Assembly: GCA_002319925.1 (NCBI GenBank)
Contig: DCFP01000144.1
Span: 1-29,988, forward strand
Direction: 5' to 3'
DNA: 29,988 nt
DNA from: Holophagaceae bacterium UBA1801
GTDB taxonomy: Bacteria > Acidobacteriota > Holophagae > Holophagales > Holophagaceae
How positions within the stretch are numbered: position 1 is the first letter of the stretch; the number at the start of each line of letters is the position of its first letter. A program made the translations under genes and the position numbers. The notes beneath the pieces were generated by a model that searched no databases, had not been told where the DNA came from, and saw only the letters and a program-made list of their open reading frames with translations. Shown one piece after another: positions 20,001 through 28,334 of this stretch.

Positions 20001-22197
20001 GCGCGGTCTTCTCTACCGGGATGGCCAGCTCGTGGACTTCAGCGATGACTCCTTCAACGACTGGAACTTCCGCATCGCGCGCCGGCTGGAGGCGGGCGAC
20101 TACTCGCTGAAGGTGGAACCCGTGGGCGGCAAGCCGGGAAGGACCATGATCGGCATGTTCGCACCGGCGGAAGTTCTCAAACAAGCCCTTCCAACCGAAA
20201 CGGACCAAACGCTGGATCTTGCTGGGGCCATCAATGTGTTCCCGATCCAGATCAAGCCTGGCACCAATGTCTTCAGTGTGAAGGTCTCGGGAGCGGCGCA
20301 GTACGGGTGCATCCTAGAACGAGTGAACACTAGCGGAAGCGTTCCCCTGGTCACCCGCACGGGCCGCGACATCGCCATTGATATCCCACTCGCCCAGGAT
20401 GGGACCTATCGACTGCGTCTCTGGTCCGCGGATCACCAGAGCGAATCCGTGCATCTGCGCATCGGGGGCGCTGCTGCCTCCGCCATCGCAACCACGCAAA
20501 GTCTGAGTGGATCCAAATTCGCACGGATCAAAATCGACAAGGGCGGCACGTTCGCGCCCGAACCCTCAGAAGGTTTCACCTTCAGCACGGCCATCGAGCA
20601 GCCCTTCGAGCTGCCCGAAAACGGCCTGGCAGCGCTGCCTTCGGGTGAGACCACCATCCATTGGAATGCGGGCGGCAATGGCAGGCTCACCCATGTCGTG
20701 CTGGACAAGGAACTCCGGCTAAGGATCCCAAAGGGTACCCGCCAGGAGCTGGATGTGAAGACTTCACCAGTCGGCCCCACGGTGATCCTCACCCACGGCC
20801 TCAATGGGCAATCCGCGTGCCTGGCTCTTCCCGGTGAGACTCGGCCCTACCTCTCCAGGAGCTATGCGCTGGCGGGAAGTGATGGGGGCACCGTGATCCC
20901 GCCCGCCGCATCAGGACGCGTTCTGATCTGGAATCCCCAGGAAGAAGAAACGTCTGTTTCGGAAATCTCCGTTAGCGGGCGGACATTCCAGGCCATGCAG
21001 AATGCGGGAACGCTAACCCCCGGGTCTTTCCAGGGAACACTACCCGCGGGCACGGGGCGCCAGTGGAACCTTCCCTCCGGTACCAAGCAAGTGGACCTCA
21101 CCTTGGGCGATGGTCTTTTCGCCTATCTCTCGGAAAACAGCGCCGTCTCTGCCGTGGCCTTCGCCAGGGGCGAGATCTCCCACGATTCCTTCTCGACCAC
21201 GGCCGCGCAGCTCGTGATCGTCAGTCTCTCCGGGCAGCCTGCGGCCTACGAATTGAACCTAATGGATCGAGCCTCGGCCTCGCTTTCGGCGCCCTTGGCC
21301 ACCGGCCAGCTGTTCGAACAAGTTTTCCCCGAGGGCGGCACACTCCGTTTCGAGGTCGGACCCGGTGAAGGGGAACGCACCTTCTCCGTGATGGGCTCGT
21401 CCGTGTCCTGCGAGTGGATGGATGCCCAGGGCCAACTGCACGCTGGCTTGAACCATGACGTCAGGAACGGAGGCGTGGCGACGATCACGCACGGGCCCGG
21501 CCTCGTCAAGGCATGGCTATCCCCCAAGGGAAAGGAATTGGCGCTGCGGTGGGGCTCGGCTCAACCTGGCCAGGACGTGACGCTGAAACCCAACAGCATC
21601 GAGGCTTTGAGTGGTGCGTCCGGAGACTACCGCGTCACCGTGCAGAAGCCAACCGCCCTGCATCTCCGAGTGGGATGCCCCGCCGTGGTGCGCCTTGGCA
21701 CCGATGCCAACCCAGCATCGAAAGGCATCACGGAGGGATACCCTGAAACCAGACTGGATGCCTTTCTCCCGCCCGGCGAATACCGGCTGGCTATCCGCGC
21801 CCTTCAGGGCGATTCGCTCCATGGCGCAGCCGAATTCACTCTCGCAGAGGTGATCCCCATCGAGAAGACCTTCGGTCCCGAGGGGTTGATCCACGGAGGC
21901 GAGACGCAGGTGTATTCCTTCAACGCAAAGACCGAGGGAAGTTTCGGCATAGGCCTGAAGATGGACAAGGAGGCTCTGGCCTGCCAGCTGCTTCGCGCCG
22001 ATGGCACTGAGATGGGAACGGGCAGCCAGCAGTTCGTGGATCTCGAGCCAGGCACGTATCTGTTGCGCGTGAGCCTGCCTCCAGGACAGGAGCCCGTGAA
22101 ATACACACCTGTCGTGGTGGGCCTGGAACCCCCCAGCAGCGGGCCTCCAGCGGAAACCTTGAAAGAATTCCTCGATGGTCTGGGCCTTCTTCCCTAG
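17056..22197 (+). CDS. Giant secreted repeat protein of unknown function between pbpC and alpha-2-macroglobulin
   Basis: The preferred ATG at 17056 gives a signal peptide (MGAPSKIQAALIMFMASCLW, cleavage near ALS) and a 1,713-residue protein; an ATG at 16987 is in frame but has no ribosome site. I recognise no whole-length family. The chain is beta-rich and repeats a motif of small residue-Gly-x-Tyr followed by alternating hydrophobics about fifteen times: PGFYLVTAYGG, TGDYQIRC, PGLYRIETTG, EGQYLLTVQT, EGKYAVQTLG, PGTYRFMSLP, AGEYLFEVECG, AGDYSLKVEPVGG, DGTYRLRLWS, PGEYRLAIRA, PGTYLLRVSLPPG. This is the last-strand pattern of PPC-like beta-sandwich domains, so it is probably a string of about a dozen such domains. 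There are no membrane helices after the signal, no protease motif and no thioester. It likely works in the periplasm with its neighbours. That is inference from context. Confidence 0.85.
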   Translation: MGAPSKIQAALIMFMASCLWLHATAPAALSRTRFPAKGRNEAILDVVVSGRYSLVVASKQGSRIQIVDRMLGPAESDGTIGERDGRLDLLLDAGHYKVLVDSPEQGKGDAALEVHPCTELHVPEPPLLVEHKPIRENLDDFQQLSWWIHVNDRRFVYLEAQGRNLADLRLWRDGVWLLDSVPQVKEAEPVKGKPERSCLLVANLNPGFYLVTAYGGAALRWAKDSGEHALSLRFGIPELPDASRIDGRISPFGTDRYLVPKGANSYIAQLTEKKSFNLDVASFDLGDVPGTGEASASIDKKSADPECKIRHTTSKAFTLVNVSGAPGEPYVLQCFDEEDLYTFRADHPQDYRITTFHSGYVDDHIDATCLLVSQEQDTIHRTVYAEDVIHIGGEKGWARRFNLLDGNTIFFFVDETGDYQIRCSGTEAQFRFEPFMLTRPIDYQEPAFQDNGGVFSLDKGYWILTIQPRTKGILKVALQQKGFLERLKDWVLGTDLNPPAPAKGSCELPKVQLDPKWTYSLYMNHQDGVNHGVLLRALPLKFEEPIPLTLQPGKDESIAVTANGNERLKVFTLKDAKFACFVDGKPWSEEMPVGPGSHAIWIRNDGQKSLAFTLQGVPEAQAAGAPPQFLGPEEKKALDQHLPVLSESTPVFFDLGKQEQRTSLLNVASPGLYRIETTGLLKTAITIRSAVRTKLFSAEANGIGRNALLAQYLKEGQYLLTVQTMDESAGHTGLRIRRTEVTKGGELVQDREAKADVPANQGMLYTFATAKEGKYAVQTLGQNRFFPCRLEDSEGWPILAPSTPSNLVQQLVPGTYRFMSLPLDVDTQRLTSFSAIPEARHLEGKGPHALALNEKVENRWREPEQGADRARDTYRVMVPASLDVSVKFGNDQMQGFLKKIGSSDAPITVPPKKNWTGTLEAGEYLFEVECGRINDRVDYSLQITTAQLAPGLKQELAVPGSIDVRLAKESVVEIFSHGQLDVRGLLYRDGQLVDFSDDSFNDWNFRIARRLEAGDYSLKVEPVGGKPGRTMIGMFAPAEVLKQALPTETDQTLDLAGAINVFPIQIKPGTNVFSVKVSGAAQYGCILERVNTSGSVPLVTRTGRDIAIDIPLAQDGTYRLRLWSADHQSESVHLRIGGAAASAIATTQSLSGSKFARIKIDKGGTFAPEPSEGFTFSTAIEQPFELPENGLAALPSGETTIHWNAGGNGRLTHVVLDKELRLRIPKGTRQELDVKTSPVGPTVILTHGLNGQSACLALPGETRPYLSRSYALAGSDGGTVIPPAASGRVLIWNPQEEETSVSEISVSGRTFQAMQNAGTLTPGSFQGTLPAGTGRQWNLPSGTKQVDLTLGDGLFAYLSENSAVSAVAFARGEISHDSFSTTAAQLVIVSLSGQPAAYELNLMDRASASLSAPLATGQLFEQVFPEGGTLRFEVGPGEGERTFSVMGSSVSCEWMDAQGQLHAGLNHDVRNGGVATITHGPGLVKAWLSPKGKELALRWGSAQPGQDVTLKPNSIEALSGASGDYRVTVQKPTALHLRVGCPAVVRLGTDANPASKGITEGYPETRLDAFLPPGEYRLAIRALQGDSLHGAAEFTLAEVIPIEKTFGPEGLIHGGETQVYSFNAKTEGSFGIGLKMDKEALACQLLRADGTEMGTGSQQFVDLEPGTYLLRVSLPPGQEPVKYTPVVVGLEPPSSGPPAETLKEFLDGLGLLP

Positions 22198-22251
22198 CCG
22201 ACGACCATGCGCGCGCCTTTCCCCGAATTCCAACGCTTCGTTGAGGATGGT

Positions 22252-25200
22252 ATGAACCCCCAGCCAGCCCGCCCTTCGCTGTTCTCCGCACTGCTCCGTC
22301 TGATCGTCCTCCTCCTGTTTTGCGCGCCCCTGGCCCTCTGGTCCCAGGCGCCCGTGGGTGCGGGGAAAGGCGTGGTGATCCTTCCCGAAAGTTTCCTGCG
22401 GGGCTACGACCCCATCACCGTGTTCTTTCCCGGCGACACAGGCCCCAAGGCAGGCGGACCCGAAGACCATCCCGAAAAGTTGATCCGGCTGGAACCAGAG
22501 GCACCGGGCGCCTATCGCTGGCTCGATGCCCGCACGTTGATCTTCAATCCAGCGGTGCCATGGCCAGCCCTGGAGAAGTTCCGCATTGCGGCGGGAGGCG
22601 TCAGCCGGACCTTGAACACGCTGATGGTCAAGCCCTCCCAGTCCGTACCCGCCGATGGAGCCACGGATCTGGAGTCCTTCGAAGAGATCACGCTCACCTT
22701 CGCCGAGGCCCTTCCCAAAGAGAAGCTCGCCCGCATGGCGTCCTTCGACGTGCGGCCCCTGCCGGGCATCGGCGAGAAGAGCACCCAGCGGTTGAACGCC
22801 GATGACTTCAGCATCAAGGCGCTGGAACGGAACTCCATCAACGATCCCGCCTCGTACGCCATCCGCCTGAAACATCCCGTGAGGGGCGGCCATCGCATTC
22901 TGCTCAAACTGCGCCTTTCCCTGGACGAGAAGGCGCCCCAATCCTTCATGCAGCTTGCCTTCGCCACGCGTGTTCCCTTCCGTGTCGTGGCCGTGGGATG
23001 CGCCGCGGCCCTGGCCAATCAGGCCCAGGAATCCTCCGAGGCCGAACATTCGAACTCCGAAGGTGAAGGAGAGGAAGGTTATGCGGAGGAAGGCGAGGGC
23101 GACGAGGGGTCCAATCCCCCGCCACCTCCTGCTGCACCGAAACCCACGGCCAAACCGGAATCCAGCCTGCTCCCACTTTCCCTCGCGGGCTCGCGTTTCA
23201 GCGCGGACCAGGCCCTCGATTGCGGTTCCGAATCCCCCAGGATCGCCATTCAGTTCTCCACGGAACCAGCGCCCATGAACCTTTCCATGGTCAAGGCCCT
23301 GGTGCGTTTCAGCCCCTCCATTCCAGATCTGTCCTTCACACAGTCCGGAGCCTTCCTCTACCTCACGGGAAAGATCGACCGGGAGGTGCTCTACAAGGCC
23401 CAGATCCAGCCCGTGCCCGTACGGGATCTATCGGGGCGGACCCTGCAGATGGAAGGCGCCTCCGAATTCTATTTTTCCTTCCCGCAGCAGTCTTCTTACC
23501 TGCAGTGGGCCCAGAGCGAAGGCATCCTGGAGCGTTTCGGGCCTCAGATGTTCCCGCTCAAAGGACGCGGCGACGGCGCCGTGGATCTGCGCATCTACAA
23601 GGTGAACGCCACGGACCGCAGTTTCTGGCCTTTCCCCAGGAATCCCGTGAGCCTCGACGAGAACGTCCGCCCTCCGGGACCTGGCGAAGAACCACTCGCG
23701 GGAAACAACCTCCCGGGCTACATCAATGCCGAACAATTGAGCCTCCGCTTGCGAATGCTTGGCTCGCCCCAGGTTTCGCGGGTGGTCCTGACACCGCTTC
23801 GCTCCGGGGGCGGTTCCACCACCTTCGGACTGCCTTTGAAAGACGCCCTGGCGCATATTGCTGGGCCTGATCAGCCGGGAACCTACCTGCTGGGCATTCG
23901 CCGTTTGAACGAAGCAACGACCCGGGATTTCGTGCGCATCCAGGTGACGGATCTGTGTCTGACGACGGTGGAGGAGCCGCGGGCCATCGAGTTCGTGGTC
24001 ACCTCCCTGAAGACAGGCAAGCCCATCCAAGGTGCCTCGATCAAGGTGGAAGGCTCTCCGGAAGAAGACGAGAATCCCGGCTGGAACACGCTCATCTCGG
24101 GTCTCACGGATGTCAACGGTCGCTTCCGCTACGAGCACCATCGCAAGATCGAAGCAGAGATCCGCAGGATCCTCGTACAGAACGGAAAGGACGCCCTCGT
24201 GCTCCTTCCCTCGGATCCGCCCTACGCTTTCGCGAACAATCACTGGTTCGGGCCTTCGGAAAAATGGCTCGACTGGCTGAAGTCGGATCCCTACGTGAAC
24301 GAGGATGAAAGCGTGACCTTGGTCCATCTCCTCACGGAGCGCCCGGTCTACCGCCCCGAAGAGCCTGTGTACCTGAAGGGCTACCTTCGCGTGCGAACGA
24401 AGGGACGGCTGCAGTTCGCGCCCAAGGGCCGCTACGAAATCCTCATCTCGGATCCTTCGGAAACAGAGCGGACCTACCCGGTCGAGATCACGCCCCAGGG
24501 TAGTTTTGCGCTCACCTTCCAGGAAAAGGATCTGCCCACGGGCGATTACAAGGCGACCCTGCGCGATATCAACACCCAGAAAACCTATGGCGCCGTGGAC
24601 TGGAAGATGGAGGCCTACAAGATTCCCCGTTTCGAAGTGAAGCTCCACGGCCCCGATTCCGTGCCCATGGACAAGGAGTTCACCGTCACCGCCACCTCCA
24701 GCTACTTCGCGGGCGGCAAGGTGGTGGGCCAGGATGTCCGCTGGCGCGTGACCCAATTCCCTTACGTGCACGTCCCCGAACAGCGCGAGGGATGGCTCTT
24801 CTCCTCGGACGAGCGCTTCAGCAAGGGCGGCCGTTTCGAGCCCCCCGCGGCCATCGAAAAGTCCGACAAGACCGATGGCAACGGCGCCTCCCTCCTCAAG
24901 GTGAACCCCGCCCTGGAGATCGACGCACGGCCGCGCAAATACGTCTTCGAGGTCACCGTCACCGGAGCCGATGACCAGACGGTCACCTCCGTGAAGGAAG
25001 TGACGGCTCTCCCGCCCTTCCTGCTGGGACTGAAGGTGGACCGCTTCATCAAGGGCGAGAAGGTGATCCATCCTTCTATCCTCGCGGTGGATGGCGAGAA
25101 CAAGCTGCTCGCGGGGCAGGAAGTGACCCTTCGGCTGCTGAAGCGACAGTGGCATTCCTACCTGAAGGAGACCGACTTCTCGGAAGGAAAGGCGAAGTAC

Positions 25201-28176
25201 GTCACGGACATCGTGGAAGAGCCCATCACCGAGAAGAAGTTCACCACCGGCGACACACCAACTTCGCTTGATCTGCCCGTGAACGAAGCCGGCATCTATG
25301 TGGTGGAAGCCTCTTCCCGGGATGCCCTGGGCCGCCTGCAGCTGGTGATGGTGGATCTTTACGTGGCCGGGGACGAACCCCTGTCCTGGAAGAAGCCCCA
25401 GCAGAACGTCTTCGAGACGGCCTCGGACAAGAAGGAATACGCACCCGGGGAGACGGCTCAAATCCTCATCAAGAGCCCCTTCCAGCAGGCTCAGGCCCTC
25501 GTCGTCGTGGAGGGTCCCGATGGGAACACCTACCATGAATTCGAGATCGCCGGCGGCAAGGGTGTGTTCGCGCTTCCCATTCGCAACGAGTACAACCCTC
25601 GCATCCCGGTCCACTTCGTGCTCATGCGGGGCCGTCTGCCAGGCACCCACACGGAAGGCACCCTGGATCTCGGCAAGCCCACCACCATGGCCGCGACCCA
25701 GTGGATCAAGGTGAATCCCGAAGGCAACAAGCTCCAACTGAAGCTCGATCATCCCCAGCGGGCCCTGCCCGGCCAGCACATCAGCGTGAAGATCCACCTG
25801 CGGGACAACGCCGGAAAACCCATTCCTGGCGAAGTGACGCTGGCCCTCGTGGACCTGGCGGTTCTCTCCCTCGGGAAGGAGAAGCGGCTGGATCCCCTGC
25901 CCACCTTCATCCAGGATGTAAAGAGCCGCATCTCGGTGCGGGACACCCGCAACAAGGTGATCGGCGAGATCGTCACGGACGAGAATCCCGGCGGTGACGG
26001 CTCCGAGGAGGAAGGCAACGATCTCCTCGGCCGCGTCACTATCCGGAAACGATTCCAGACGGTTCCCTACTACAATCCCCGCATCCTCGTGGATGCCACG
26101 GGCGAAGCCGAGGTCTCCTTCGACCTTTCCGACGATCTGACCATCTTCAAAGTGAAAGCCGTGGCGTGCAGCGGTCCGGATCGGTTCGGTTCGTATCAGT
26201 CCTCCATCGCAGTGCGGCTGCCCGTGATCGTGCAGCCGGCTCTGCCCCGCTTCGCACGCCTGGGCGACCAGTTCAGCGCAGGCGGCATCGGGCGCGTGGT
26301 CGAGGGCGAAGGAGGCCCTGGCCTCTGTCAGATCCAGGTCAAGGGCGCGCAGGTTTCGGGTGATCTCTCGAAAAGCCTGCAGTGGACCAAGGACAAGCCC
26401 GAACGGCTCTACTTCCCCATGAAGGTGGAGGGAGCGCCGACTGAACTGATCGTGAAGATGGCCGTGAAGCGCAACACCGATGGCGCAGCTGATGCCTTCG
26501 AATCCCGCATTCCGGTCCTGCCCGACCGGGATCCCGTGGAGGTGCAGATCTTCAAGCCCTTCCAGGGAAATGCGCCTCTCGCCTTCCCGGCGCTGAAGGA
26601 AGCGCCGCGACCCGGCAGTGTAAGGCAATCGGTCCTCATCAGTGACCAGGAAGCCCTCCTGAAGATGGTCAGTGGCCTTGACTACCTCTTCACCTATCCC
26701 CATGTCTGCACGGAACAGTATGTGAGCCGGGCCTATCCGGCCGTGGCGCTCAAGGATCTCTACAAGGTCCTGGACCTGAAGAGCGCCCAGAACAAGACCG
26801 ACGAACTCACCCAGGAGACCTTCGACTACCTTGCCAAGACGCTGCAGCCCGACGGACTCTACTCGTTCTGGCCAGGCAGGGAGGGCCATGTGTTCCTCAC
26901 GGCCTACGTCGTGGAGTTCCTGGTGGAGGCGAAGAAGTCAGGGTACACCTTCGACCCGAAACTGCTGGACCGCCCCGTGGCAGCCCTGAAGGAAGCCCTG
27001 CGGTCGGACTACTCGAAGTTCATCGATGGCTACGCGTTCACGGAACGCAGCGAGGCCCTGTATGCCCTGAGCATGGCCGGGCAGTTCGATCCGGCTTATG
27101 GTTCCGAACTGGCGAAGAAGGCGAAGATGTCCAGCCTCTATGCCGAGACCCGCATCGTCCAGGCCTACAACGCGGGCCAGAAGGGCGGAGGCGGGCTTCT
27201 GGACGACCTCCGCAAGGACCTCTGGACGAACACGCTCTTCAAGCTGCGGGACGGGAAGGAAGTCTACGGAGGCCTGCAATCCCGTGTCGTGAGCTGGAAC
27301 AGCACCGCGCTCGAATCGGAAACCCGCACGCAGGCCTCGCTCATTCGCGCTCTGTATCCGAAGGATTCCCAGAATCCCAAGCTGCGCATGGTCATCGATG
27401 ACCTCGTCGCCGCGGGCACGGAGGATGGCTGGGGCAGCACTCAGCGCAATGCCGTGGCGTTGTTGACTCTGCGGGACATTGTGCGCGCGAAGCGCGAGAA
27501 CTCCCCGAAGCGGGAATTCCGGCTTGAGTTCGGGGATGCCAAGCAGACTCTGAAGACCGATGCAGACCAGCCCTCGGCAAGCTTCACATCGACGAGTGAA
27601 ACCCAAGGCAAACTGATCCCAGCGAGCGGAAACGCCGAAGGCATGTTTGCCCGTCTGGGCCTTGTGTACACCCCAAAAGCAAGCGGGGATCACGTCGCGC
27701 CCAAGAGCGATGGTTTCGCGGTCCGGCGGGAGATCATTCGCGTCCCCACTGACCAGGCGCCTCCGGCCAAGGAATGGCTCGACAAGGAAGGCCAGGCGCT
27801 GTCCTTCTCCCTTGGCGACATCATCGAAGAGCACATCCAGGTCATCAACGCCGAGGACCGCCACTACGTCGCCGTGGTGGCGCCCTTCGCCGCGGGCCTG
27901 GAGCCCATGAATCCGAACCTGGCCACCTCTCCCAAGGAGGCCCGCCCCAACGGGTCCATGACACTGCAGCCCTCCTACGCCATGTACCAGGACAGCGAGG
28001 TCCGCTTCTACTACGAAACGCTGCCGAAGGGCACGTACGACTTCTACTACCGCCTGCGGGCTTCGACGCCTGGAACATACACGCATCCCGCGGCCCACGC
28101 GGAGATGATGTACCAGCCCTTGAAGCGCGGCAACTCGGCGGGTGCCAAGGTGGTGGTGACTGAGAAGACGGAGTGA
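22252..28176 (+). CDS. yfhM: Bacterial alpha-2-macroglobulin with intact thioester
   Basis: The ATG at 22252 (GAGG upstream) gives 1,974 residues; an ATG at 22207 is in frame but lacks a ribosome site. A signal peptide (LLRLIVLLLFCAPLALWSQA) precedes the mature protein; there is no convincing lipobox. The domains follow the YfhM order: N-terminal macroglobulin domains, MG2-like segment near residue 700 (LTERPVYRPEEPVYLKGYLRV), bait-type domain near 1060 (DKKEYAPGETAQILIKSPF), the A2M core near 1270 (YYNPRILVDATGEAEVSFDLSDDLTIFKVKAVA), and the thioester motif CTEQ with Cys1486 in YPHVCTEQYVSR. The thioester domain and a C-terminal receptor-like domain follow. It should trap attacking proteases in the periplasm by covalent linkage. 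Unusual is a Glu/Gly-rich, then Pro-rich linker at about residues 255-305. It lies 54 bases after the giant repeat gene. Confidence 0.95.
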   Translation: MNPQPARPSLFSALLRLIVLLLFCAPLALWSQAPVGAGKGVVILPESFLRGYDPITVFFPGDTGPKAGGPEDHPEKLIRLEPEAPGAYRWLDARTLIFNPAVPWPALEKFRIAAGGVSRTLNTLMVKPSQSVPADGATDLESFEEITLTFAEALPKEKLARMASFDVRPLPGIGEKSTQRLNADDFSIKALERNSINDPASYAIRLKHPVRGGHRILLKLRLSLDEKAPQSFMQLAFATRVPFRVVAVGCAAALANQAQESSEAEHSNSEGEGEEGYAEEGEGDEGSNPPPPPAAPKPTAKPESSLLPLSLAGSRFSADQALDCGSESPRIAIQFSTEPAPMNLSMVKALVRFSPSIPDLSFTQSGAFLYLTGKIDREVLYKAQIQPVPVRDLSGRTLQMEGASEFYFSFPQQSSYLQWAQSEGILERFGPQMFPLKGRGDGAVDLRIYKVNATDRSFWPFPRNPVSLDENVRPPGPGEEPLAGNNLPGYINAEQLSLRLRMLGSPQVSRVVLTPLRSGGGSTTFGLPLKDALAHIAGPDQPGTYLLGIRRLNEATTRDFVRIQVTDLCLTTVEEPRAIEFVVTSLKTGKPIQGASIKVEGSPEEDENPGWNTLISGLTDVNGRFRYEHHRKIEAEIRRILVQNGKDALVLLPSDPPYAFANNHWFGPSEKWLDWLKSDPYVNEDESVTLVHLLTERPVYRPEEPVYLKGYLRVRTKGRLQFAPKGRYEILISDPSETERTYPVEITPQGSFALTFQEKDLPTGDYKATLRDINTQKTYGAVDWKMEAYKIPRFEVKLHGPDSVPMDKEFTVTATSSYFAGGKVVGQDVRWRVTQFPYVHVPEQREGWLFSSDERFSKGGRFEPPAAIEKSDKTDGNGASLLKVNPALEIDARPRKYVFEVTVTGADDQTVTSVKEVTALPPFLLGLKVDRFIKGEKVIHPSILAVDGENKLLAGQEVTLRLLKRQWHSYLKETDFSEGKAKYVTDIVEEPITEKKFTTGDTPTSLDLPVNEAGIYVVEASSRDALGRLQLVMVDLYVAGDEPLSWKKPQQNVFETASDKKEYAPGETAQILIKSPFQQAQALVVVEGPDGNTYHEFEIAGGKGVFALPIRNEYNPRIPVHFVLMRGRLPGTHTEGTLDLGKPTTMAATQWIKVNPEGNKLQLKLDHPQRALPGQHISVKIHLRDNAGKPIPGEVTLALVDLAVLSLGKEKRLDPLPTFIQDVKSRISVRDTRNKVIGEIVTDENPGGDGSEEEGNDLLGRVTIRKRFQTVPYYNPRILVDATGEAEVSFDLSDDLTIFKVKAVACSGPDRFGSYQSSIAVRLPVIVQPALPRFARLGDQFSAGGIGRVVEGEGGPGLCQIQVKGAQVSGDLSKSLQWTKDKPERLYFPMKVEGAPTELIVKMAVKRNTDGAADAFESRIPVLPDRDPVEVQIFKPFQGNAPLAFPALKEAPRPGSVRQSVLISDQEALLKMVSGLDYLFTYPHVCTEQYVSRAYPAVALKDLYKVLDLKSAQNKTDELTQETFDYLAKTLQPDGLYSFWPGREGHVFLTAYVVEFLVEAKKSGYTFDPKLLDRPVAALKEALRSDYSKFIDGYAFTERSEALYALSMAGQFDPAYGSELAKKAKMSSLYAETRIVQAYNAGQKGGGGLLDDLRKDLWTNTLFKLRDGKEVYGGLQSRVVSWNSTALESETRTQASLIRALYPKDSQNPKLRMVIDDLVAAGTEDGWGSTQRNAVALLTLRDIVRAKRENSPKREFRLEFGDAKQTLKTDADQPSASFTSTSETQGKLIPASGNAEGMFARLGLVYTPKASGDHVAPKSDGFAVRREIIRVPTDQAPPAKEWLDKEGQALSFSLGDIIEEHIQVINAEDRHYVAVVAPFAAGLEPMNPNLATSPKEARPNGSMTLQPSYAMYQDSEVRFYYETLPKGTYDFYYRLRASTPGTYTHPAAHAEMMYQPLKRGNSAGAKVVVTEKTE

Positions 28177-28190
28177 AGTCTGAAGGCAGC

Positions 28191-28212
28191 GGGGCGGCTT
28201 CAGGGCCGCCTC
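28191..28212 (+). terminator. GC-rich hairpin after the alpha-2-macroglobulin gene
   Basis: GGGGCGGC, loop TTCAGG, GCCGCCTC: 8 bp with one G-T wobble, 15 bases after the stop. No T-run follows, so it may be a weak terminator or an mRNA 3'-end stabiliser. Confidence 0.4.
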
Positions 28213-28262
28213 GCTGGCGTGGCCTCCGGCATCAGGAGCGCGATCGAAGCAATTGAACCCGA

Positions 28263-28322
28263 ATTTTGCATTTGAACTCGAAGCCCCCGGAGATCCAGGG
28301 GCTTCGAGTTCAAATGCAAAAT
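28263..28322. repeat. 25-bp perfect inverted repeat between convergent genes
   Basis: The left arm (28263-28287) begins ATTTTGCATTTGAACTC and ends AAGCCCC; the right arm (28298-28322) is its exact reverse complement, around a 10-base centre. It lies 86 bases after the alpha-2-macroglobulin stop and 12 bases beyond the trigger factor stop. The long stem could stop transcription from both sides, but neither side has the usual T-run. Confidence 0.85.
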
Positions 28323-28334
28323 CCGGAATGAATC

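Noticed and set aside
21517..23049. Minus-strand open frame of 510 codons spanning the junction of the two giant genes
   Set aside because: It crosses two real genes, has no recognisable domain, and its composition is that of antisense translation.
23428..26889. Minus-strand open frame of 1,153 codons opposite the alpha-2-macroglobulin
   Set aside because: Its length is striking, but it lies exactly over a clear gene with a thioester motif. Codon bias in GC-rich DNA removes stop codons from this antisense phase.
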